Origin: a virus
Direction: 5' to 3' (one strand)
DNA: 32,331 bases
Virus record (IMG/VR): IMGVR_UViG_3300008114_000275
Location: 1-32,331 of that record
Shown here piece by piece: positions 23,636-31,009 of the stretch (position 1 is its first letter; the number at the start of each line of letters is the position of its first letter). Under the pieces are notes generated by a model. That model ran no database searches. It saw only the letters and a program-made list of their open reading frames with translations, and had not been told where the DNA came from. The position numbers and the translations under genes are program-made.

Positions 23636-24823
23636 ATGGCAAGTCGTAATGAAAAGCGTCAAAAGTTTCTGAATGCTCTTATCGCTACTGGTAAGAACAC
23701 TGTAACGCTTGATGAAATTAAAGCTATTGCACAAAAACTTAATATTGGTCAACCTTACTGGTTTACAAATGATGATGTTAATCGTGTAAAGCGCGGCACA
23801 TACAAAGTGCCTGGTGTTACAGAGAAACAAAATGTGCAAACTGTTGATATGCAGGCGCAAGTAATTCCTATGCAAAAAGTTGAAAACAAATCGAGCAATA
23901 GAATTTCTTCAATCGTTACTGATCTGGAAATTGAGAATTTGGTACCAACCAAATACAAAAATTATGTTCCGTTTGGAAACTTTGAAGATATCGTTTCTAT
24001 CATCGAATCAAGAACTTTCTTTCCTATTTTCATCACTGGTCAATCAGGTAATGGTAAAACCATGTCCGTTGAACAAGCTTGCGCTAAACTAAATCGTAAG
24101 TTTGTTTGCGTTTCAATGACACCTGAAACCGATGAAAGTGATTTGTTTGGTAACTTTATTCTGATTAATGGTCAAATGGAATGGCGTGATGGTCCTGTAA
24201 CCGTTGCGGCTCGTCAAGGTGCCGTACTCTGTATCGATGAAGTCGATTATGGCGCACAGAATCTTTCCTCACTTCAGCGTGTGCTTGAAGGTAAACCGTT
24301 TCTTCTGAAAAAGAAAAATGAATTGATTGTACCTGCTGAAGGATTTACCGTTATTGCTACTGCAAATACTAAAGGTAAAGGTTCTGAAGATGGTCGTTAT
24401 ATGTTTACGAATGTATTGAATGAAGCGTTTCTTGAGCGTTTCCCCAATACAATGGAACAAGATTGGCCTCCTGTTAAAGTTGAGCGTAAGATTGTCGAGA
24501 AAGAACTTGCTTCTGCTGGTCGTTCTGATAATGAATTCGCTGAAAAACTTGTTACATGGGCTGATGTTATTCGTAAAACCTTTGATGAAGGCGGATGTGA
24601 TGAAGTGATTTCCACTCGCCGTTTGGTACATATTGCACGTACTTACGGTGTGTTTGGTGATAAGATGAAATCAATCGGTCTTTGCTTGAATCGTTTTGAT
24701 GAAGATACCAAAATTTCTTTTACTGATTTGTATACCAAAGTGGATGCTGGTGCTAATACCGAAACCATTATGGCAAAAACAGTTGAAGAAACAATTTCGG
24801 TAAATGAAGAAGTTCCTTTCTAA
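23636..24823 (+). CDS. cobS: CobS-like AAA+ ATPase (MoxR clade)
   Basis: The 395-residue protein has a small N-terminal domain (about 1-60) containing YWFTNDDVNRVKRGTYKVP, seen in CobS proteins, a linker, and an AAA+ core with Walker A GQSGNGKT (135-142) and Walker B CIDEVD (199-204), then TANTKG at sensor 1. CobS genes are widespread in T4-like cyanophages, usually named for the cobaltochelatase small subunit. Together with the upstream CobT-like VWA protein it forms a MoxR/VWA pair; both have separate but matching promoters. Whether it acts on cobalamin or on protein complexes cannot be told from sequence. Confidence 0.9.
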   Translation: MASRNEKRQKFLNALIATGKNTVTLDEIKAIAQKLNIGQPYWFTNDDVNRVKRGTYKVPGVTEKQNVQTVDMQAQVIPMQKVENKSSNRISSIVTDLEIENLVPTKYKNYVPFGNFEDIVSIIESRTFFPIFITGQSGNGKTMSVEQACAKLNRKFVCVSMTPETDESDLFGNFILINGQMEWRDGPVTVAARQGAVLCIDEVDYGAQNLSSLQRVLEGKPFLLKKKNELIVPAEGFTVIATANTKGKGSEDGRYMFTNVLNEAFLERFPNTMEQDWPPVKVERKIVEKELASAGRSDNEFAEKLVTWADVIRKTFDEGGCDEVISTRRLVHIARTYGVFGDKMKSIGLCLNRFDEDTKISFTDLYTKVDAGANTETIMAKTVEETISVNEEVPF

Positions 24824-24839
24824 TTTACCTGAAAAACGC

Positions 24840-24868
24840 TTGACAACCTGTCAATAACCTAGTATAAT
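24840..24868 (+). promoter_or_regulatory. Consensus promoter for the winged-helix gene
   Basis: TTGACA (24840-24845), 17 bases, TATAAT (24863-24868): all twelve consensus positions match. TTGACA plus TGTCAA (24849-24854) forms a palindrome with a 3-base centre over the -35 box, a possible operator, perhaps for the protein it drives. Transcription should begin near 24875, just before the predicted pseudoknot. Confidence 0.9.
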
Positions 24869-24877
24869 ATACACATA

Positions 24878-24922
24878 ATTTGAGAGAACGGTTGCCTCTC
24901 AAATGACTTAAACTAAGCAACC
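24878..24922 (+). promoter_or_regulatory. Predicted H-type pseudoknot in a 5' leader
   Basis: Stem 1 pairs ATTTGAGAG (24878-24886) with CTCTCAAAT (24896-24904), nine pairs. Its 9-base loop AACGGTTGC contains GGTTGC (24890-24895), which is fully complementary to GCAACC (24917-24922), six pairs. The two stems abut with no gap, loop 1 is AAC and loop 3 is 12 bases. Six T residues follow, then the ACGGAG ribosome-binding site and the ATG at 24944. GGTTGC/GCAACC plus the T-run could instead act as a terminator if stem 1 does not form. A role in translation or attenuation control is inferred. Confidence 0.65.
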
Positions 24923-24943
24923 TTTTTTACGGAGTATTTTGTT

Positions 24944-25216
24944 ATGTCAGTTAAATCTAAAGTCCTTGCTTACCTTTCTAAAGAAGATGGTTACAACACC
25001 CTAACTCCTGCTAAAATGCAGAGCATGTTTGGTGTTTCAAATCCTTCCGCAACAATCAACGATCTTCGCAATGAAGGTTACGCTATTTACTTGAATAGCC
25101 GCTACAACAACAACGGTGAGAAGGTTTTCTTCTACCGTCTCGGCACTCCAACTAAGCGTATGGTTGCTGAAGGTATTGCAGCTATTCGTGCTCAAGGAGA
25201 GCGCGCTTTTGCTTAA
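24944..25216 (+). CDS. Small winged-helix / helix-turn-helix DNA-binding protein
   Basis: The 90-residue protein has the layout of the HTH_39 family: a first helix KSKVLAYLSKE, then LTPAKMQSMFGVSNPSATINDLRNEGYAIYL as the helix-turn-helix (about 19-50), then a YNNNGEKVFFYRLG beta wing. The C-terminal 20 residues are basic. It has the strongest promoter in the window, a structured leader and its own terminator, so it is an independently controlled and probably abundant early protein. It may be a transcription regulator or a small chromatin-like protein; its target is unknown. Confidence 0.8.
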   Translation: MSVKSKVLAYLSKEDGYNTLTPAKMQSMFGVSNPSATINDLRNEGYAIYLNSRYNNNGEKVFFYRLGTPTKRMVAEGIAAIRAQGERAFA

Positions 25217-25234
25217 GATTACCTCTTAAGTTTT
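25212..25234 (+). terminator. Short hairpin at the winged-helix stop codon
   Basis: CTTAAGA (25212-25218) and TCTTAAG (25224-25230) form a perfect 7-bp stem with loop TTACC, followed by TTTT. It overlaps the stop codon and probably assists the stronger terminator downstream. Confidence 0.5.
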
Positions 25235-25245
25235 AAAAACGCTGC

Positions 25246-25280
25246 AAAGAGAGGATATATACTAGTATCCTCTCTTTTTT
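25246..25280 (+). terminator. Rho-independent terminator after the winged-helix gene
   Basis: AAAGAGAGGATA (25246-25257) pairs perfectly with TATCCTCTCTTT (25266-25277), 12 pairs with an 8-base loop, and runs into a T tract. It isolates the winged-helix transcript from the glycosyltransferase operon. Confidence 0.92.
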
Positions 25281-25299
25281 ATTATACAATGGATAAACT

Positions 25300-26115
25300 A
25301 TGGAAATACAAATCAAACTTGATGAATTGAAAAAAAATAAACTTTTCGTAGCTACACCAATGTATGGCGGCATGAATCATGGCCTCTATGCAAAATCTTG
25401 TCTCGACCTTCAAACCTTGATGATTAGATATGGTGTTGACATTAAATTTTCTTTTCTTTTCAACGAATCTCTAATTACAAGAGCAAGAAACTATTTGACG
25501 GATGAATTTCTCCGTTCAGATTGCACACACATGTTGTTTATCGACTCCGACATTCACTTCAATCCGCAAGATGTTTTAGCACTTATGGCTCTTGATAAGG
25601 ATTTAATTGGCGGTCCTTATCCTAAAAAATCTATTAATTGGGGCAATATCGCTCACGCTGCAAGAAAACATCCTGAATTGGAACCAAAAGAACTCGAAGG
25701 TGTTGTGGGTGAATATGTCTTTAATGTTGTTAAAGGTACACAACAATTTTCTGTAACAGAACCACTTCAAGTTTTAGAAATTGGAACTGGATTCATGATG
25801 ATTAAGCGTAATGTTTTTGAAAGACTCGAAAAAGCTTATCCTCAGTTACGTTATAAACCAGATCATATTGGCCAAGCACACTTTGATGGTTCACGTTATA
25901 TTCATGCATACTTTGACACTATCATTGATACTGTAGATTCTGCCACTGGTGGCGGTTCTGATCGTTATCTAAGTGAAGATTACATGTTCTGCCAGTTGTG
26001 GCGTAAAATTGGCGGAGAAATTTATCTATGTCCTTGGATGAAAACGCAACATATTGGCACTTATGCATTTACTGGTAACATGCCAAAAGTTGCTGAACTT
26101 ACGGGTAGATTGTAA
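25300..26115 (+). CDS. GT-A-type glycosyltransferase
   Basis: The 271-residue protein has a glycosyltransferase A-fold layout: FVATPMYGGMNHGLYA at the N-terminus, the metal/nucleotide-sugar motif FIDSDIHF (80-87) with DSD at 82-84, LIGGPYPKK, and GTGFMMIKR at about 163-171 before an acceptor-side YLSEDYMFC motif. Such enzymes transfer sugar from a nucleotide sugar. Possible targets are phage DNA bases, capsid or tail proteins, or host surface glycans. No signal peptide or membrane segment is seen, so it is cytoplasmic. The 1-base overlap (TAATGG) couples it to the nucleotide hydrolase. Confidence 0.8.
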   Translation: MEIQIKLDELKKNKLFVATPMYGGMNHGLYAKSCLDLQTLMIRYGVDIKFSFLFNESLITRARNYLTDEFLRSDCTHMLFIDSDIHFNPQDVLALMALDKDLIGGPYPKKSINWGNIAHAARKHPELEPKELEGVVGEYVFNVVKGTQQFSVTEPLQVLEIGTGFMMIKRNVFERLEKAYPQLRYKPDHIGQAHFDGSRYIHAYFDTIIDTVDSATGGGSDRYLSEDYMFCQLWRKIGGEIYLCPWMKTQHIGTYAFTGNMPKVAELTGRL

Positions 26116-26438
26116 TGGAAAGTGTTGGTCGAAAATTCGATAACAATAAACTAGAATATGGTTTGTTACCTCCTCATGCTCTTGAAGCTACTGTCGATGT
26201 ACTTACATTCGGTGCTCAAAAGTATGAGAGAGATAATTGGAAAAAAGTACCTGATTCCAAGCGCAGATATTTCGATGCATTAGAACGTCATATTTGGGCT
26301 TGGAAAAAAGGTGAGAAGTTGGATCCTGAATCTGGTAAACATCACTTAGCTCATGCGCTTTGTTGCCTCATGTTTCTATATGAACATGATATACTTTATT
26401 CTGTTGATGAAAAAATTAATTATGGAGTAGAAAAATGA
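26115..26438 (+). CDS. dATP/dGTP pyrophosphohydrolase-like protein (DUF5664 type)
   Basis: The 107-residue helical protein matches the pattern of the small dATP/dGTP diphosphohydrolase N-terminal family: GAQKYERDNW (33-42), ERH at 57-59 and the signature DPESGKHHLAHA (70-81). Family members are related to all-alpha NTP pyrophosphatases (MazG type) and are frequent in phages, where they may balance or purge nucleotides. The catalytic assignment is from family resemblance only. It sits directly before the sliding clamp with a 4-base overlap (ATGA), consistent with a replication-linked role. Confidence 0.78.
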   Translation: MESVGRKFDNNKLEYGLLPPHALEATVDVLTFGAQKYERDNWKKVPDSKRRYFDALERHIWAWKKGEKLDPESGKHHLAHALCCLMFLYEHDILYSVDEKINYGVEK

Positions 26439-27118
26439 AACTATCTTCCGATACAATAAATCTTTTGAAGAACTTTGCTTCAATCAATCAAGGGATTTAT
26501 TTTAAACAAGGTAAAACAATTAAAACTGTTTCACCACAAAAAAATATTATGGCAGAAGTAACTGTTGACGAAAGTTTTCCAGTTGACTTTGGTGTTTATG
26601 ACTTGAATAACTTCCTTTCAGTTATCTCCTTACATAAGGATGATCCAACTCTAAACTTTGAAGATAAGAATATTCTTATTTCTGGTTTGAAAGGCCGCAG
26701 TAAAATTAAATATCGTTTCTGTGAACCTAGTATGATTGTGGTTCCACCAGAAAAGAATATTGTAATGCCCGATCCTGAAATTCGATTCACACTTAATGCT
26801 GAAGATTTTGATTGGGTACTACGTGCTGCAGCAGTTCTTTCCTCACCACATATTGCAATTGAATCTGATGGTGAGAAAGTGTTTATTAGTACACTCGATC
26901 TGCAAAATGATTCTGCACATACAGATTCGATTGAAATTGCAGAAGGTAATGGTGATAAGTACAAAATGATTTTTAAGACTGAGAATCTTAAAATGATTTC
27001 TGGTACATATGAAGTATCTTTGTCATCTAAAGGTATTTCACATTTCAAAAATAAGAACAAGAATCTTCAGTATTGGATTACTACTGAAGCTGGTTCTAAG
27101 TTTGAAAAAGCTAAATAA
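26435..27118 (+). CDS. 45: DNA polymerase sliding clamp (gp45)
   Basis: The 227-residue protein equals T4 gp45 (228) in length. It starts with MKLSSDTINLLKNFASIN, nearly the T4 start, has VYDLNNFLSVISL at about 51-63, and shows the two-fold repeated clamp layout. Three copies form the ring that holds the polymerase on DNA; in T4 the ring also activates late transcription with gp33 and gp55. It overlaps the pyrophosphohydrolase gene by four bases. Next comes an unusual ParB-like gene instead of gene 44. Confidence 0.95.
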   Translation: MKLSSDTINLLKNFASINQGIYFKQGKTIKTVSPQKNIMAEVTVDESFPVDFGVYDLNNFLSVISLHKDDPTLNFEDKNILISGLKGRSKIKYRFCEPSMIVVPPEKNIVMPDPEIRFTLNAEDFDWVLRAAAVLSSPHIAIESDGEKVFISTLDLQNDSAHTDSIEIAEGNGDKYKMIFKTENLKMISGTYEVSLSSKGISHFKNKNKNLQYWITTEAGSKFEKAK

Positions 27119-27142
27119 TTTTTTGTAATTTTCGTAGTAAAA

Positions 27143-27159
27143 GAAATATTTTATATTTC
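27143..27159 (+). promoter_or_regulatory. Small AT-rich hairpin between gp45 and the ParB-like gene
   Basis: GAAATAT (27143-27149) and ATATTTC (27153-27159) form a 7-bp stem with a TTT loop in the 77-base gap. It may end some gp45 transcripts or be a control site; in AT-rich DNA it could be chance. AAAGGAGA precedes the next start. Confidence 0.3.
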
Positions 27160-27195
27160 AAAATATCAAACTTTAAAATTTAAAGGAGAATAAAA

Positions 27196-28179
27196 ATGCA
27201 ATTGCAAGAAGCCGCTAGCATTCTAGCTAGTCTCGACAATAGAGACTATAACTTAAAAGACCTCGTTGATATTGCAAAAAAAGTCACGAATTCGAAAAAG
27301 TATAAAATTCCAAATTCTACACCTTATGATGCGAACAACTTTCTTGTTGATTTGAATAATGCAAAGGTTTGTATCACATATCAAAGAAAGATGAGACTTT
27401 TAAAACTCTTAAAAAAATTAAACTCCACTGGAGGATTTGATAAGAGAGCAGCCGGTCACATCGATGTTGCAGTTAGACCAAATGGAGACATTTTTATTTG
27501 GGATGGATTTAGAAGAGCTTTCATGGCTCTTTTTTGTGGAATTGATCATATGCCCGCTTCATGGTTGAATCACAGTCATGGAATGACTGTAACGGAATGC
27601 GAGAAACAAGAAGCTAGAATGTTCAAGATTCGTAACTCTGATATTGAACAAATGAAACCTGAAGAAATTTTTAGAGCTAAAGTTGTTTATGATGAACCTG
27701 AAGCACTGAAGTTTTTGTCTTTTTTAAAGGACTGTAGATTGGATGTTGAAAACTTGTTACCAGGTTTTGTTTCATTAGGAGGTATAAAACAATTGTTCAA
27801 TACTTGGAAACATGAACATGTTTCGCACGATAATCTAATACTTTCTTCCAACATTATACAAAATGCTTGGGTAAAAGATACAGTAATTTCTTCATATTTA
27901 CTGTGTGGTCTTGGAAAGTTTTTAGATATTAATGAACATATGAATAAGTCTTTTGATGAAGAATATATTTTAAAACATTTTAAAAATTTTATTAATGTTA
28001 GACCTCCAAGAAAACAAGAAGAATTGACTGGTCGTCGATTGAATAAAACACCAAACGATTCTATCGCTTATTGTATTGCTAAACATGTTTTAGGTGAAGA
28101 TGAAAAGTACATGCAAGAATTTCTAAACAATTCTAAATTAAAACATGATGATATTGATGTTTTAGATGACGATGTTTAG
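27196..28179 (+). CDS. ParB/sulfiredoxin-fold-like protein
   Basis: The 327-residue protein has a central segment HIDVAVRPNGDIFIWDGFRRAFMALFCGIDHMPASWL (88-124, identification only). Its G-x-I-x-I-x-DG-x-x-R pattern (IWDGFRR, 101-107) is the signature of ParB/Srx-like domains, known to bind nucleotides and in some members to cut or modify DNA or ADP-ribose. The N-terminal 80 residues are helical and basic. The C-terminal part (about 150-327) is helical and ends in an acidic stretch. It has its own gap and AAAGGAGA site. Function is unknown; the place inside the replication-clamp cluster suggests a link to replication or repair. Confidence 0.65.
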   Translation: MQLQEAASILASLDNRDYNLKDLVDIAKKVTNSKKYKIPNSTPYDANNFLVDLNNAKVCITYQRKMRLLKLLKKLNSTGGFDKRAAGHIDVAVRPNGDIFIWDGFRRAFMALFCGIDHMPASWLNHSHGMTVTECEKQEARMFKIRNSDIEQMKPEEIFRAKVVYDEPEALKFLSFLKDCRLDVENLLPGFVSLGGIKQLFNTWKHEHVSHDNLILSSNIIQNAWVKDTVISSYLLCGLGKFLDINEHMNKSFDEEYILKHFKNFINVRPPRKQEELTGRRLNKTPNDSIAYCIAKHVLGEDEKYMQEFLNNSKLKHDDIDVLDDDV

Positions 28180-28218
28180 ACAATTTTTTTATTTTCTCCG
28201 TGAGAAAGGCTTATTATT

Positions 28219-29154
28219 ATGGAACAACTTTTGTGGACTGAAAAATATCGGCCCCAAAATATAGAAAGTTGTATATTACCTGAAAGGCTCAAAAAGCCTT
28301 TTCAGGAATATGTCAATCAAAAAACAATACCCAATCTACTGCTGAGTGGTGGCGCAGGCGTAGGCAAGACGACCGTAGCCAAAGCAATGTGCAACGAAAT
28401 CGGTTGCGACTTCATGATCATCAATGGTTCTGATGAAAGTGGTATTGATACATTTAGAACCAAGATAAAGAATTATGCTTCATCAATGTCGTTTGCTGGC
28501 GGTCGTAAAGTCATCATCATCGACGAAGCAGATTATCTGAATCCAAATTCAACTCAACCAGCTTTACGTAATGCGATTGAAGAATTTGCAGGTAACTGTT
28601 CGTTCATTTTTACTTGTAATTACAAAAACCGAATCATTGAACCACTTCATAGTCGTTGTGCGGTGATTGAATTTGGTTTGAAGAATGGTGAGAAGGTCAA
28701 GATGGCATCTCAGTTTCACAAGAGAATTGAGATGGTTTTGCAAAGTGAAAATATCGACTACGATAAGACTGTTGTTGCTGAACTTATCAAGAAACACTTT
28801 CCAGATTTTCGCCGTGTAATAAATGAACTACAAAGATATTCTCAATTTGGTAAGATCGACACTGGTATTCTCGCACAAATTGGCGATGTTTCTCTCAAAG
28901 AGATTGTAAAGAATATTACAGAGAAAGACTTTACATCTATTCGTAAGTGGGTTGCGACAACTGAAATTGATGGTAATACCTTATATCGTAAACTATATGA
29001 TGCACTCTATGATGTAATGAAACCAACTTCAATACCTAAAGCCGTTTTAATTCTTGCAGATTATCAGTATAAACAAGCTTTTGTTGCTGATCAAGAAATC
29101 AATATGGTTGCTTGTTTAACTGAACTTATGGTAGAGTGTGAATTCACCAAGTGA
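28219..29154 (+). CDS. 44: Clamp loader large subunit (gp44)
   Basis: The 311-residue AAA+ protein starts with LWTEKYRPQNIESCILP, the classical clamp-loader N-terminus. It has Walker A GAGVGKT (45-51), Walker B IIIDEAD (99-105) and the SRC arginine-finger motif (145-147). Four copies with one gp62 load gp45 onto primer-template junctions. Length is near T4 gp44 (319). The AT-rich leader ending TTATTATTATGG could be a RegA target, as T4 gene 44 mRNA is, but this is inference. The stop overlaps the next start (GTGA). Confidence 0.96.
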   Translation: MEQLLWTEKYRPQNIESCILPERLKKPFQEYVNQKTIPNLLLSGGAGVGKTTVAKAMCNEIGCDFMIINGSDESGIDTFRTKIKNYASSMSFAGGRKVIIIDEADYLNPNSTQPALRNAIEEFAGNCSFIFTCNYKNRIIEPLHSRCAVIEFGLKNGEKVKMASQFHKRIEMVLQSENIDYDKTVVAELIKKHFPDFRRVINELQRYSQFGKIDTGILAQIGDVSLKEIVKNITEKDFTSIRKWVATTEIDGNTLYRKLYDALYDVMKPTSIPKAVLILADYQYKQAFVADQEINMVACLTELMVECEFTK

Positions 29155-29438
29155 ACGATTTATTTTTCGATATATGGAAGTGGATAAAAAATGACTTTAA
29201 CTCATATCCTTTTCGCTTTGCTGCCGAGCTTTTTGCTTGGGCTATCAGTATTGGGTGTAGTATTATCATGGCATTTACCGTACCAGATCCTCCCCTTATG
29301 GTTTTATATCCTATGTGGATCGTTGCTTGTGCTGTTTATGCTTGGGCTGCTTATACTCGCAAATCATTTGGTATGCTCGCAAACTACACTTTGTTAACCA
29401 CAATTGATATTATTGGTTTAACTAGAATGGTTTTTTGA
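29151..29438 (+). CDS. Small membrane protein, three predicted transmembrane helices
   Basis: The 95-residue protein starts with GTG overlapping the gp44 stop. Hydrophobic segments at about 22-41 (FRFAAELFAWAISIGCSIIM), 48-66 (PLMVLYPMWIVACAVYAWA) and 75-94 (MLANYTLLTTIDIIGLTRMV) are likely membrane helices, with short basic loops such as YTRK. No family is recognised. It overlaps the AAA+ ATPase gene by four bases (TTGA), so the two are translationally coupled. Some aquatic phages carry nicotinamide-transporter-like small proteins of similar layout, but that cannot be established here. Confidence 0.75.
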   Translation: MNDLFFDIWKWIKNDFNSYPFRFAAELFAWAISIGCSIIMAFTVPDPPLMVLYPMWIVACAVYAWAAYTRKSFGMLANYTLLTTIDIIGLTRMVF

Positions 29439-30625
29439 AAGTAAATATGTCTGATATTTTTGATAGTGATGGAATTGTTCCTCTGCGAGCTAGATTCAAT
29501 AGACTTTCTAGAAAATTTAGAAATCGCCGCGAAAAAAGAAAATATGATCATGAAAGGAAAAGTGAAGTGGGTAGAAAATATAATGATGGTTTAGTTTTTA
29601 CAAATGATGAGGATACTGATTTCTCAGCAGTAGATCAGCGTCCAGAATTTTTCTTGAGTGGTGTTTCACTAAATGATCACTACATATCTAAAATTGTTGA
29701 CGAGAGAACTCGTCTTGGTAAAAAAACAATTTCTGATAAACAAATTTATGTGGCTGACTATAAGTCGTGGATTTCTTTTTCGAGAAAGGCCTATAATGAT
29801 TTACAAATCGTTGAGTTTAGTAAAGATGCTGGTCTTATTATAGATAGAAAAGAAGTTGCTTTTATAGACTATTCGGTTAATTCTAACTCTGTTGAAATTA
29901 AAATCTGTGGTAGTTTAGAATTTGTTGAGTTTCATAAAAAACTTATTTCAAAAAATTTCGATACTGCTACGTGCCACATCGAATGGATTTATTCGGGTGA
30001 TGGAAGTTCAGTTCAAATTCCTCTGACAGCGGATCGCTTACCCATCGCAGAGATGTATCCTTTTTTGAAAGAAGAATCTATCGAAGATTACTATGATCGA
30101 TTTATGAAATCTTCAGCGTCAATTCTTCTTCTGATTGGTCCACCAGGAACAGGTAAGACAACTTTTATTCGTGGTCTATTACATCATCTAAAGAAAAATG
30201 CTGTTGTAACTTATGATGAAAAAATTCTGGAAAGAGATTTCGTCTTTGCTCGTTTTCTTGAAGATGATGCAAGTGTGATGGTCATTGAAGATGCGGATAA
30301 TTTTCTAATGTCTCGCAAAGAAGGTAACACAATGATGCATCGTTTTCTAAATGTGGGTGATGGTCTTGTGGGTATTCAAGGTAAGAAATTAATTTTCTCG
30401 ACCAATCTACCATCAGTAAAAGATATTGATCCTGCTTTGATTCGTGCTGGTCGTTGTTTTGATATTCTTCATTTCGAAAACTATAATGAAGAACAGGCTA
30501 AGAAAATTGCTAAGAAGTTTAAAGTTCAATTTAACAAAAAAACTGAAGGTGACTATTCTCTTGCAGAAATTTTTCATTCTCAAAACAAGACACCGAAGGT
30601 TGAAACTAAAATTGGATTTTACTGA
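29435..30625 (+). CDS. BCS1-like AAA+ ATPase
   Basis: The 396-residue protein has an Arg/Lys-rich N-terminus (about 20-48), a middle beta-rich domain (100-200), then an AAA+ core: Walker A GPPGTGKT (235-242), Walker B VMVIEDAD (281-288), sensor 1 FSTNLP (321-326) and LIRAGRCFD (335-343) with the arginine finger. The order and the DPALIRAGR string resemble BCS1/FtsH-type ATPases rather than clamp loaders. Start choice is uncertain: TTG at 29435 or ATG at 29447 (residue 5), the latter giving MSDIFDSDG and having no clear ribosome-binding site either. It sits between gp44 and gp62, coupled to the membrane protein. Role unknown. Confidence 0.78.
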   Translation: MKVNMSDIFDSDGIVPLRARFNRLSRKFRNRREKRKYDHERKSEVGRKYNDGLVFTNDEDTDFSAVDQRPEFFLSGVSLNDHYISKIVDERTRLGKKTISDKQIYVADYKSWISFSRKAYNDLQIVEFSKDAGLIIDRKEVAFIDYSVNSNSVEIKICGSLEFVEFHKKLISKNFDTATCHIEWIYSGDGSSVQIPLTADRLPIAEMYPFLKEESIEDYYDRFMKSSASILLLIGPPGTGKTTFIRGLLHHLKKNAVVTYDEKILERDFVFARFLEDDASVMVIEDADNFLMSRKEGNTMMHRFLNVGDGLVGIQGKKLIFSTNLPSVKDIDPALIRAGRCFDILHFENYNEEQAKKIAKKFKVQFNKKTEGDYSLAEIFHSQNKTPKVETKIGFY

Positions 30626-31008
30626 TGAGTCCCTTCGATTATGTAAATCAGATTCTACAGGGTAAAAAGAATCTAATTGTTGATGAATTGACAGAGAAGG
30701 AATATTCTCCGTTTCTGACAAATCGCAGTCTATCCTACCATATGGACTGCTTAATGTTTGCAAATGAGATGAATTCTAGACACTTCATCGACAAAAAGAT
30801 GCAGAATGATTTTTTACTAAATACCATAAGGTCAAGAAAGAGGCCTTTTGCGAAGTGGGCTAAGTCTGAGAAAAGTGAAGATATAGAATGTATTCAACAA
30901 GTCTATAACCTTTCATCTTCAAAAGCCAGAGAAGTTCTACGTCTACTGAGTAAAGAACAAATTCAATTCCTAAAACAAAAAATAGAAACTGGTGGATTGA
31001 GGAAATAA
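30625..31008 (+). CDS. 62: Clamp loader small subunit (gp62)
   Basis: The 127-residue protein has the gp62 features SPFDYVNQI at the N-terminus, a YSPFLTNRSLSYHMDCLMFANEMN block (about 27-50, named for identification) and a helical C-terminus with VYNLSSSKAREVLRLLS. It is shorter than T4 gp62 (187), like versions in aquatic relatives. It completes the gp44/62 complex. The start overlaps the upstream AAA+ stop (TGATG), and regA follows after one base. Confidence 0.88.
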   Translation: MSPFDYVNQILQGKKNLIVDELTEKEYSPFLTNRSLSYHMDCLMFANEMNSRHFIDKKMQNDFLLNTIRSRKRPFAKWAKSEKSEDIECIQQVYNLSSSKAREVLRLLSKEQIQFLKQKIETGGLRK

Positions 31009-31009
31009 A

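Noticed and set aside
29191-29397. Hydrophobic 68-residue frame within the small membrane protein gene
   Set aside because: It is an out-of-frame shadow; the frame from GTG 29151 fits the operon overlaps on both sides.
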